5,334 nucleotides of DNA from CAZVJA01 sp964626885 (GCA_964626885.1 CAZVJA010000286.1:1-5334), one strand, 5' to 3'; counted from the stretch's first letter, positions 1 to 4,633 are shown. The notes: generated from the sequence alone by a model not told the origin. Numbers and translations: made by a program.

Positions 1-1168
1 CTCCCGCTTCTCTGTTCATCCCCGGCACATCGACAAAGCGGTTCTGTGTTGTCGGAACAGGGACATGCACCGGGACGGGAACCTCGGTTTGTTTCTCGAC
101 CGGCACCTGAACCGGGACGTACTGGATGCGGGCTTCAGGCTTCAGGTGGTCAGGCTTCGGGATTTCGACACTGGACGCTTGGCTTTCCTGAAGCCTGGAG
201 CCCGATCCCTGAAGCCTGTCCTGCACTCGCTCGACCACCTTCGGACCGAGCCGCAATGCGATCAGCTTGCCCACCATGTACACGGCGATTCCGACCGGGC
301 CGCTCAACCCCAGCGCTCCGGCGAGTGCGGGCCAGAGATAGGTCCAGGCAGACGACGCGACACCTCCGGCCGCAATGGAGAGATCCGGCGCTTCGGATGG
401 CGGAACCGGCGGCAAGCTCTTTTCGTCGCGGTCAAAATGCTCCGGAGGTTTATCGGCTTTCTCGGTTTGCGGAGGCACAGTCGGTCGCGGCTTGCCGCAA
501 TCGGGGAGACGACCGAGCAGCTGCGTCAGCTTGGCGCGAACCTTCTCCGGCCCGACGATCCAGGTGCCGTTGCCGAAATCACTCGCGGAGACAACTCCGA
601 CCGCCTCCTTGTTGTATGTCACTGGTCCGCCGGAGACGCCGCGCACAACCGCCGTGGAGACGAGATAGTCCGTCTGCCGGTCCCCGGTTTGCGCGGGGAG
701 AATATTCCCTTTCACTTCCGCATAGGGACTGCCGCTGGGAAATCCCCCGATGGTGACTTGCGATCCGACCGGCGGCATCCGTTCGGCGATGCCCAGGGTA
801 TTCAACACCCTTCCCGGTACCAGAGAGAGGACGGCCAGATCGCTCGCGTCATTCGCCTTGTCGAACCCATCCACTCGGGCGGGAACCCACTGCTGATCGA
901 TCGCGACATGCGCGCTCAACAGTTTGCTGCCGATGATCCCAGCGCCGTGCGCGTAACAGCAGTGCCCGGCCGTGACAAAGTAATACCGCTCGCCGATGTT
1001 CCCGATGCAAAACGACGAACCGGTTCCGACTTCGACGCGGCAGTTGATCGGCGTGCAGACACGAATCTCGGTCTTGATCATGAAGATCTGGCCATTTGCG
1101 GCCTCGCACCCGTAGAGTACGGCGGCGACAGTCCAGAGACCGATGCACAGCTTTTTGAGATCGATCAT
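1..1168 (-). CDS. Secreted trypsin-like serine protease with C-terminal membrane segment and VPVP-rich tail (partial, runs off left edge)
   Basis: I translated this frame by hand from an ATG at 1168-1166. It stays open for 389 codons to the window edge with no stop. Residues 1-26 form a signal peptide, with a hydrophobic core around 7-20. LYGC at 18-21 is a possible lipobox, and ANG-Q is an alternative signal peptidase I site. A chymotrypsin-fold domain follows, with the full triad in family motifs: His69 in TAGHC, Asp110 in SDLAVL and Ser179 in GVSGGP. Cysteines 38, 43, 54, 70 and 71 could form disulfides, which suits an exported enzyme. After a proline-rich linker (about 226-262), residues about 266-305 form a hydrophobic, probably membrane, segment. 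A tail rich in VPV repeats (351-372) follows. The start is fixed by a 4-base ATGA overlap with the upstream hydrolase gene and by a GAGGTG ribosome site. The substrate is unknown. A phage lysis or envelope role is inferred from the neighbours. Confidence 0.9.
   Translation of the reverse strand, partial: MIDLKKLCIGLWTVAAVLYGCEAANGQIFMIKTEIRVCTPINCRVEVGTGSSFCIGNIGERYYFVTAGHCCYAHGAGIIGSKLLSAHVAIDQQWVPARVDGFDKANDASDLAVLSLVPGRVLNTLGIAERMPPVGSQVTIGGFPSGSPYAEVKGNILPAQTGDRQTDYLVSTAVVRGVSGGPVTYNKEAVGVVSASDFGNGTWIVGPEKVRAKLTQLLGRLPDCGKPRPTVPPQTEKADKPPEHFDRDEKSLPPVPPSEAPDLSIAAGGVASSAWTYLWPALAGALGLSGPVGIAVYMVGKLIALRLGPKVVERVQDRLQGSGSRLQESQASSVEIPKPDHLKPEARIQYVPVQVPVEKQTEVPVPVHVPVPTTQNRFVDVPGMNREAG
131..218. 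repeat. Cluster of inverted and direct CTTCAGG/CCTGAAG repeats inside the protease gene
   Basis: On the plus strand GGCTTCAGG (131-139) and CTTCAGG (140-146) are followed by CAGGCTTCGGG (151-161). The inverse form CCTGAAGCCTG then appears twice (187-197 and 208-218). The copies can pair into a stem-loop. The cluster encodes the variable part of the protease tail (about residues 317-346), just after the membrane segment, and it stays in frame. Confidence 0.75.
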
Positions 1169-1815
1169 GTGGGCACCTCATCGGAAATGCGGCTGAAGTC
1201 GCTTCCTTCCATCGCCGACGCAGTCCCATCGAATTGGTACGTTCCCTGGCGGACCAGTTCTCGGAGCAAGTCGGCGGGGTTGTATTTCGTTGGATTGCCG
1301 TGATTGAGTCGTCCCAGGCGCATCAGCACCGCTGCGAGCAATTCGGAGCAAAACAGTTGATCTAAGTCCGCGCCGGGAAAGAGTCGTGACCGTTTGAGGC
1401 CGCGCGTTCCAGAAAGCAAGGCTCCTCCGAAGTCGTAATCGACTCCTCGCCGTACGAAGTACTTCACGAAAACAGTTGTTAAGAGGTGTGATTCACTATT
1501 CGACAGACGAAAAATCGGCGAGAGGCGGTAGAAGTCGATCCTGCCTCCTTGTTCGAGGTAATCGTGAATTCGTGCTTCCGGCTGATGCGCCTGCACTCCG
1601 CGTACAACCTGCTGCTGAATCAGGCAGGGATGCCTGCAGAGAGAGGTTGATTCGACCCACATCGACATCTGCCGGTGTTCGCAGATCATTGCGACGTGCG
1701 ACGGACCGATGCGCAGGCGGGTGGGGGCCAGAAGACTGGCTGTCGCCAATTCAATGCAGCGTGCTGGCAACTCCGTGCCATAGCAGGCTGCAATATCGCC
1801 AGGGAGAAACTTCAC
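1165..1815 (-). CDS. Permuted NlpC/P60-type (YiiX-like) papain-fold cysteine hydrolase
   Basis: The 216-residue protein begins LPGDIAACYG, the usual opening of YiiX-like permuted papain-fold proteins. It has the expected order of catalytic residues: His40 in PSHVAMI first, a candidate acidic residue Glu55 in WVEST, and the nucleophile Cys156 in FCSEL near the C-terminus. VDYDFGGAL at 125-133 matches the conserved block before the cysteine. Known members of this superfamily cleave amide or ester bonds in peptidoglycan peptides or lipids. Here the position right after a holin-like gene suggests an endolysin-like role, which is inference. There is no signal peptide, as expected for a holin-dependent enzyme. 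The start is GTG at 1815-1813, overlapping the previous TGA (GTGA), with AGGAGG 8 nt upstream. The end overlaps the protease start by 4 bases. An uncharacterised host lipid hydrolase is the main alternative. Confidence 0.83.
   Translation of the reverse strand: MKFLPGDIAACYGTELPARCIELATASLLAPTRLRIGPSHVAMICEHRQMSMWVESTSLCRHPCLIQQQVVRGVQAHQPEARIHDYLEQGGRIDFYRLSPIFRLSNSESHLLTTVFVKYFVRRGVDYDFGGALLSGTRGLKRSRLFPGADLDQLFCSELLAAVLMRLGRLNHGNPTKYNPADLLRELVRQGTYQFDGTASAMEGSDFSRISDEVPT
1174..1179 (-). promoter_or_regulatory. Ribosome binding site of the serine protease gene
   Basis: GAGGTG on the minus strand lies 5 nt before the ATG at 1168-1166 and inside the last codons of the upstream hydrolase gene. 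With the ATGA stop/start overlap it supports this start and implies translational coupling. Confidence 0.7.
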
Positions 1816-2033
1816 GAAGGTTCCCTCCTGGCCTCCAGCCGGGCGAATTTCACGGCATGATCGTCAAGCTTTCCGGCATGTGTCTGCAATTGGTTTGACG
1901 TGGCAGCCCGCCATTCGTTGACTTCATCGAGCTTGGATTCGAGCCGGGTGCAGATGCGGTCAATACGGAACATCCAGATACCGAATCCACTGGCCAAGGC
2001 CACGGCGATACTTACCCAAGCATCGAGAGTCAT
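1812..2033 (-). CDS. Small holin-like membrane protein with predicted coiled coil
   Basis: This 73-residue protein opens MTLDAWVSIAVALASG. One transmembrane helix covers about residues 5-22. A charged, heptad-like helix follows (about 23-70; RIDRICTRLESKLDEVNEW and later KLDDHAVKFARLEARR), probably a coiled coil. One helix plus a coiled coil is common in small phage membrane proteins coded just before an endolysin, so a holin-like or pore-forming role is inferred, not shown. I chose ATG 2033-2031, with AAGGCGAG a few bases upstream. The longer in-frame ATG at 2099 lies in the loop of the intrinsic terminator at 2071-2121 and would add a basic, non-membrane stretch. The stop overlaps the GTG of the next gene by 4 bases, so the three minus-strand genes form one coupled operon. 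It could also be a spanin-like or other phage membrane protein. Confidence 0.7.
   Translation of the reverse strand: MTLDAWVSIAVALASGFGIWMFRIDRICTRLESKLDEVNEWRAATSNQLQTHAGKLDDHAVKFARLEARREPS
1824..1829 (-). promoter_or_regulatory. Strong Shine-Dalgarno deciding the GTG start of the YiiX-like hydrolase
   Basis: A perfect AGGAGG on the minus strand sits 8 nt before GTG at 1815-1813, within the last codons of the holin-like gene. It supports the rare GTG start and the GTGA overlap. Confidence 0.8.
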
Positions 2034-2070
2034 GAGTCTCGCCTTGTCGAAGGAGGGGATCGTGGAGCGC

Positions 2071-2121
2071 AAAAAAAGGCGGCGCTGGTCATTTCTCATG
2101 AGAGAAAGAACCAGCGCCGCC
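2071..2121 (-). terminator. Intrinsic terminator in the leader of the lysis-type operon
   Basis: Read on the minus strand, GGCGGCGCTGGT (2121-2110) pairs perfectly over 12 bp with ACCAGCGCCGCC (2089-2078). A run of seven T (2077-2071) follows directly. The loop can extend the hairpin through a second 6-bp pairing (GAGAAA with TTTCTC). This is a textbook rho-independent terminator in minus orientation only, because no T-run follows on the plus strand. It lies 37 nt before the ATG of the holin-like gene and downstream of a good promoter. It would therefore stop transcripts before the operon unless it is bypassed. Confidence 0.88.
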
Positions 2122-2143
2122 GGGCTGTGTACCGAATGCGGCT
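2115..2143 (-). repeat. Tandem RNA hairpin, copy A (overlaps terminator arm)
   Basis: This 29-nt unit matches copy B at 23 of 29 positions. Sense-strand pairing is GCCGC (2142-2138) with GCGGC (2120-2116), then a 3-nt bulge ATT, then CGG with CCG, leaving an 8-nt loop TACACAGC. Its 3' arm lies entirely within the 5' arm of the terminator (2121-2110), so this hairpin and the terminator cannot form together. That makes it a candidate antiterminator. Confidence 0.7.
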
Positions 2144-2151
2144 CAATTCCT

Positions 2152-2180
2152 CGCGGCCGGACTGATTACCGAACGCCGCT
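2152..2180 (-). repeat. Tandem RNA hairpin, copy B
   Basis: This is the first of two 29-nt hairpin units, starting about 9 nt after the predicted transcription start. GCGGC (2179-2175) pairs with GCCGC (2157-2153), with bulge GTT, inner CGG/CCG pairing and loop TAATCAGT. Against copy A, the middle pair of the lower stem changes from G-C to C-G on both sides. The other four differences lie in the bulge or loop. The copies are 8 nt apart (period 37). Confidence 0.7.
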
Positions 2181-2195
2181 GTTTATCGCGATCCG

Positions 2196-2224
2196 AGTAT
2201 CACCCCGATCGTGAGATGAGTCAA
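2196..2224 (-). promoter_or_regulatory. Sigma-70-type promoter for the leader/lysis-type operon
   Basis: On the minus strand, TTGACT (2224-2219) is followed by exactly 17 bp and then GATACT (2201-2196). The -35 matches the consensus at five of six bases and the -10 at four of six. The predicted start is near 2189. The transcript would carry both tandem hairpins, then the terminator, then the holin-like, hydrolase and protease genes. Assigned from sequence alone. Confidence 0.6.
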
Positions 2225-2295
2225 CGTGCATTTCGAAAAGTTTTTTAAACGCCCCCGACTGTTCGTCGATCAATCGGAAATCACGGAGCTGCGAT

Positions 2296-2327
2296 GCGAG
2301 AAAAGTTTCCTCACGGGAGTTTCTCGC
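2296..2327 (-). other. Inverted repeat downstream of the small basic protein gene
   Basis: GCGAGAAA (2327-2320, minus sense) pairs over 8 bp with TTTCTCGC (2303-2296), with a smaller CTC/GAG pairing in the loop. It starts 12 nt after the stop of the 2339-2626 gene. No T-run follows on either strand, so it is more likely a 3' mRNA-stabilising hairpin or a weak terminator than a classical one. Confidence 0.4.
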
Positions 2328-2338
2328 TGAGTGCCGTA

Positions 2339-2626
2339 TCACATCGACGATCGATCCTTTTCCCTGCGTCCTTTCAAAATTCCTTTCTGAACATTGTCGA
2401 GGTAGCGGTCAATTTCGTCGACTCCTCGATCCAGTAGTCCGGCCCCGTCGATTTCGATTTCGCCGAGCTGGTGCTCGAGCATCTGCGTGGCCAGCGCGGT
2501 TAACTGGGCCGCTTGGTTGCCAAGCAGTTTCGCGGCGCGACCGACTTCAGCAGCCGAAATGGACTGCTTGCGCGATGCCCGATCGGGCTTCGCGGCTTTG
2601 TGCCCCGGTTTCTTCTTTTTGGGCAT
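2339..2626 (-). CDS. Small basic protein of unknown function
   Basis: This encodes 95 residues. The first 22 or so are very basic (MPKKKKPGHK, then AAKPDRASRK), resembling a disordered nucleic-acid-binding tail. The rest (about 24-88) is predicted to be largely helical: AAEVGRAAKLLGNQ, AAQLTALATQML and an acidic LDRGVDEIDRYLDNVQ. No catalytic motif, membrane segment or signal peptide is visible, and I do not recognise the family. The start is supported by AGGAAG 6 nt upstream (2633-2638) and a good promoter at 2674-2702. It is divergent from the plus-strand small genes and lies upstream of the lysis-type operon, but it is separated from it by its own promoter and leader. The context suggests mobile-element cargo or a regulator. 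The gene is probably real, but its function is open. Confidence 0.7.
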   Translation of the reverse strand: MPKKKKPGHKAAKPDRASRKQSISAAEVGRAAKLLGNQAAQLTALATQMLEHQLGEIEIDGAGLLDRGVDEIDRYLDNVQKGILKGRREKDRSSM

Positions 2627-2661
2627 TTGCGACTTCCTGTTCGTTGTCTGTCAGGCCCCCC

Positions 2662-2674
2662 CGACAGGTTGTCG
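2662..2674. promoter_or_regulatory. Possible operator: CGACA-GGT-TGTCG palindrome at the promoter start site
   Basis: A perfect 5-bp inverted repeat with a 3-bp centre spans the predicted start site of the minus promoter and touches its -10 box. This is a typical repressor position, but such a short palindrome can arise by chance. Confidence 0.3.
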
Positions 2675-2702
2675 TTATCGCGCGTCGAGGGGAAAATGTC
2701 AA
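2674..2702 (-). promoter_or_regulatory. Sigma-70-type promoter of the small basic protein gene
   Basis: On the minus strand a consensus TTGACA (2702-2697) is followed by 17 bp and GATAAC (2679-2674). The start would be near 2667, about 40 nt before the ATG. It faces the AT-rich divergent region. Confidence 0.6.
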
Positions 2703-2790
2703 CTCAATGGAGAATAAATGTAAAGTAATTATAAAATAATATAATCTCATAATAATAAGTTTACAATCTCAAAAAACCGGATAAAATCGC
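2701..2790. other. AT-rich divergent intergenic region
   Basis: Positions 2701-2770 hold only 12 G or C in 70 bases, with several ATAAT repeats, in an otherwise GC-rich window. It separates the divergent 2339-2626 and 2834-3136 genes and holds or borders promoters in both directions. No reading frame in it looks genuine. Confidence 0.7.
2760..2787 (+). promoter_or_regulatory. Promoter of the plus-strand small-gene cluster
   Basis: TTTACA (2760-2765), 16 bp, then TAAAAT (2782-2787; five of six consensus bases). The start would be near 2794, about 40 nt before the ATG at 2834. The surrounding AT-rich sequence offers other weaker -10 boxes. Confidence 0.5.
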
Positions 2791-2833
2791 GGCATAACAA
2801 CCTTCTGCAACTCACGTCAACGGGAACCGAATC

Positions 2834-3136
2834 ATGACCGTCACTCGACTCCCAGCCTCTCACGAGTCCGCCGCCGCACTCTGTCTTGTTTGTGAACAGA
2901 ATGCCGCTGAAATCCGCGGGCAGTGTCGCCGCTGCCGGCAAGGAACCAGCCGCGATATTGCCGCCGGCCGGGTCACCGAAGCCTACCTCGTCTCCACGGG
3001 TCTGTTGTTGCCCTCCCGGCAGGGTCGGAGAAAGCACAACCCCCCTTGGCGGGACCGGATCGAGCGATTGCAGCAGTCCCGAGCTGAGTTTTTCACAACC
3101 GAGTCGCTCACGCCATCCGACGATCTTGGCCGGTAA
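2834..3136 (+). CDS. Small CxxC...CxxC (zinc-ribbon-like) protein, function unknown
   Basis: This encodes 100 residues. Cys17, Cys20, Cys31 and Cys34 form CxxC-x10-CxxC (CLVC ... CRRC), a likely zinc-binding knuckle, set in a basic helix-rich context (RRCRQGTSRDIAAGRVTEAY). GLLLPSRQGRRKHNPPWRD and a basic helix (RIERLQQSR) follow. The layout suits a small nucleic-acid- or protein-binding factor. I do not assign a family. The ATG has only a weak ribosome site (GGGAA) but lies about 40 nt after a good promoter. The next gene starts 7 nt after its stop, so it leads a three-gene group. Overlapping frames on both strands are less protein-like because they lack the ordered cysteine pairs. Confidence 0.68.
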   Translation: MTVTRLPASHESAAALCLVCEQNAAEIRGQCRRCRQGTSRDIAAGRVTEAYLVSTGLLLPSRQGRRKHNPPWRDRIERLQQSRAEFFTTESLTPSDDLGR

Positions 3137-3143
3137 AACCGGC
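3129..3143 (+). promoter_or_regulatory. Hairpin spanning the stop/start junction of two small genes
   Basis: GCCGG (3129-3133) and CCGGC (3139-3143) flank TAAAA, so the TAA stop of the first gene is in the loop. The stem occupies the space where the ribosome site of the next gene (ATG at 3144) would be. This would favour coupled translation. Confidence 0.4.
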
Positions 3144-3527
3144 ATGATCGCGTTTTCTTTCGATCCTCAGATTCCGACACGGATCGATTCTGCAAAGGCC
3201 CGGGACATGCTTCAGAAACGGTCGCCAGGACATTGCCTGTCGGATGACGCGGCCTGCGTGTTGTCGCAACTGATCGACAACGCCGTGATTACCGTGCGCA
3301 AATCCTCGCAGTCCCATCCCATCGGCTCCGCCCACGTTGCCGAGGATGTGACTGAAGCCGAGTTGTACGAGCCTTGGGTGGTGATACCTCTGGAGACGGA
3401 CACGATTCCAGTCGACATCGAGGGGATTGGCTGCTCCGCGGGTGTGGAATTCCGCCTGCGATTCTTTCACCCCCAGGTGCGGGATGGAAGAGTGACTTAC
3501 GACACCGAGCTGGTTCCGATCAGGTAG
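3144..3527 (+). CDS. Protein of unknown function, second gene of the small-gene cluster
   Basis: This encodes 127 residues beginning MIAFSFDPQIPTRID. The N-terminal half is mixed helical (AKARDMLQKRSPGHCLSDDA, then a helix with VLSQLIDNAVITV). The C-terminal half is strand-rich and acidic (EPWVVIPLETDTIPVDIEG, then VEFRLRFFHPQVRDG). No signal peptide, membrane segment or catalytic signature is visible, and I do not recognise a family. ATG 3144 is chosen because it follows the previous stop by 7 nt. The frame stays open further upstream, but there it only mirrors the zinc-ribbon-like gene. No good Shine-Dalgarno is present, and the junction hairpin suggests translation depends on the preceding gene. 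The next gene begins 17 nt after its stop. Confidence 0.68.
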   Translation: MIAFSFDPQIPTRIDSAKARDMLQKRSPGHCLSDDAACVLSQLIDNAVITVRKSSQSHPIGSAHVAEDVTEAELYEPWVVIPLETDTIPVDIEGIGCSAGVEFRLRFFHPQVRDGRVTYDTELVPIR

Positions 3528-3544
3528 TTTGGCGAAGACGTTCC

Positions 3545-3760
3545 ATGCCCCGATTGATTGTCATCCTGAATGAAGGTGAGCCGTGCGAACTGCATGGCAT
3601 GAAACTGACGGCCAGCTACGTTCCGTCAAATCGTCGAAGAATTCGGGTTGTGCTCGATATGCCGCCACAATTGCTCGCAACGAAGGATTGCCACAACCGC
3701 AGTGGAATCGATCGACGGACGGACTCCAATTCCAGCTCGCAGGATGCTTCGCATCATTGA
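3545..3760 (+). CDS. Short protein with faint CsrA-like pattern, third gene of the small-gene cluster
   Basis: This encodes 71 residues. Residues 4-48 read as short beta strands: RLIVILNEGEPCELHG, MKLTASYV, then RRRIRVVLDMP. The GE, the central strand and RIRVVLDMP (32-40) can be laid over the CsrA pattern GExxxIG ... KVRLGIDAP with a one-residue insertion. The conserved CsrA arginine that follows is replaced by Lys47. The tail (49-71) is polar and looks disordered. The resemblance is by eye only and could be chance, so no symbol is given. ATG 3545 lies 17 nt after the previous stop, with a weak GAAG upstream. Transcription would end at the terminator at 3836-3858. An overlapping frame on the same strand (3583-3801) looks less protein-like. 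Confidence 0.55.
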   Translation: MPRLIVILNEGEPCELHGMKLTASYVPSNRRRIRVVLDMPPQLLATKDCHNRSGIDRRTDSNSSSQDASHH

Positions 3761-3835
3761 GAGCAGAGTTCCCGATTCCTTGCCAATCGAATAATTGGTG
3801 AAGTTGACCCGACAGGCAGGGGCGACGGACAAGGA

Positions 3836-3858
3836 AAGTGCGGCAGGGTCCGCATTTT
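3836..3858 (+). terminator. Intrinsic terminator after the small-gene cluster
   Basis: TGCGG (3839-3843) pairs with CCGCA (3850-3854) around a 6-nt loop CAGGGT. A G-T and two A-T pairs can extend the stem, and TTTT (3855-3858) follows. It is moderate in strength and suitably placed between the last small gene and the deacetylase gene. Confidence 0.5.
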
Positions 3859-3988
3859 CGCGGCTAGATCACCGGTGAACGACCGATCCGTCAGCTTTGC
3901 ATGGCTCTGCCCCGGGATAGTCGCCGAATTTGTCATTCGGAACAGTGAACCTTCACGCGACTCATCCTCCAAGGCAGAACAACGTCGT

Positions 3989-4633
3989 ATGAGAGCGGCC
4001 CTCGGCACCTTGCTGGCAAAAGGATTCTCGCAGCTGGCACCAGAAGTTCGCTGCAGAATTCCTTCCCAAAATGAACGAAAAGTGTATCTGACGTTTGATG
4101 ATGGGCCCACCTCCGACGGAACCACCGAAATTCTCGATGTGCTGGCAAAGCATAATATCCCGGCAACATTTTTCGTCGTCGGCAGCAATGCGGCGCGGCA
4201 TCCCCAGATGGTTCGAGAGTTGAAAGCTGCGGGGCACGCAGTCGGCAATCATAGTTTCTCGCATGTTGATGCCTGGAAAACCTCTCCGGGGTTGCTGGAG
4301 CATGACTTGTCACGGGCGACCGACACGCTGTCGAGTCTTCTGGGATCGTCGCCGCGCTGGATGCGCCCCCCCTATGGCCGCCTGACGCCGACGATGGTGA
4401 ACTGGTCTCGACGACATCGTCAGCAGATTCTGCTTTGGGATGTGATGCCTCCCGATTTCGAGCAGGGGGTATCACCGCAAAAGATCGTGCGAAAGATGAC
4501 GCGCGGGCTTCGTCCCGGCTCGGTCATTTGCCTGCACGACAATGCGGCTTCCCGACGAGTGACCCCCGCTGCCCTCCGATTTGCCCTACCGCGAATGATC
4601 GATGCTGGCTGGCAGTTTGCGACCGTGGATTGA
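3989..4633 (+). CDS. NodB-homology polysaccharide deacetylase (carbohydrate esterase family 4)
   Basis: From ATG 3989 the protein has 214 residues, almost all one NodB domain. Motifs occur in order: TFDDGP (35-40; Asp37 as the catalytic base and Asp38 as a metal ligand), HSFSH (88-92; two metal-ligand histidines), RPPYG (126-130), WDVMPPDF (150-157) and LHDN (182-185; catalytic histidine). All key residues are present, so it should be an active metal-dependent deacetylase removing acetyl groups from N-acetylated sugars such as peptidoglycan or chitin-like polymers. No clear signal peptide is present in this form. The frame is open back to GTG 3875, adding 38 residues with no export signal, and neither start has a good ribosome site. 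I prefer the ATG because it sits just before the domain. The gene stands alone between a terminator and the oxidoreductase gene and looks like a host gene. Confidence 0.9.
   Translation: MRAALGTLLAKGFSQLAPEVRCRIPSQNERKVYLTFDDGPTSDGTTEILDVLAKHNIPATFFVVGSNAARHPQMVRELKAAGHAVGNHSFSHVDAWKTSPGLLEHDLSRATDTLSSLLGSSPRWMRPPYGRLTPTMVNWSRRHRQQILLWDVMPPDFEQGVSPQKIVRKMTRGLRPGSVICLHDNAASRRVTPAALRFALPRMIDAGWQFATVD

Larger units (their letters stand above)
2071..2189 (-). ncRNA. Candidate structured leader RNA / short terminated transcript (about 115-120 nt)
   Basis: The promoter at 2196-2224 and the terminator at 2071-2121 delimit a short transcript with two tandem hairpins and no convincing reading frame. 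It could be the constitutive short product of a conditional terminator, comparable in layout to lambda 6S RNA made from PR' and stopped at tR' before the lysis genes. It could also be the sensing leader of an attenuator. No match to a known riboswitch or small RNA is recognised. The function is inferred from layout. Confidence 0.5.

Noticed and set aside
46..756. Plus-strand open frame of 236 codons
   Set aside because: Arg/Pro/Ser-rich low-complexity translation typical of an antisense frame in GC-rich DNA, opposite the protease gene.
849..1229. Minus-strand open frame overlapping the protease
   Set aside because: It lies in another frame of the same strand across the protease signal peptide and His region. 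The translation is Arg-rich without motifs.
65..1303. Long plus-strand open frame of 412 codons
   Set aside because: It is the antisense of the trypsin-like protease and of the end of the YiiX-like gene. Its translation is rich in Arg, Asp and Gly and has no recognisable domain, whereas the minus frame holds a complete catalytic triad and signal peptide.
2034..2099. Longer start (ATG 2099) for the holin-like protein
   Set aside because: That ATG is in the loop of the intrinsic terminator and would add a basic segment ahead of the transmembrane helix. The ATG at 2033 places the helix at the N-terminus with a usable ribosome site.
2115..2180. CRISPR-like array
   Set aside because: There are only two imperfect repeats with an 8-nt spacer, no leader or cas genes, and compensatory changes that point to RNA structure instead.
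2886..3143. Upstream extension of the 3144-3527 gene in the same frame
   Set aside because: It only shadows the zinc-ribbon-like gene. The translation is Pro/Ser-rich and starts inside that gene.
3859..3988. tRNA or attachment site before the deacetylase
   Set aside because: No cloverleaf, TTCGA loop or CCA end is seen, and no matching direct repeat is visible within the window.
3754..4475. Minus-strand frames opposite the deacetylase
   Set aside because: They are antisense to clear NodB motifs and show no domain of their own.
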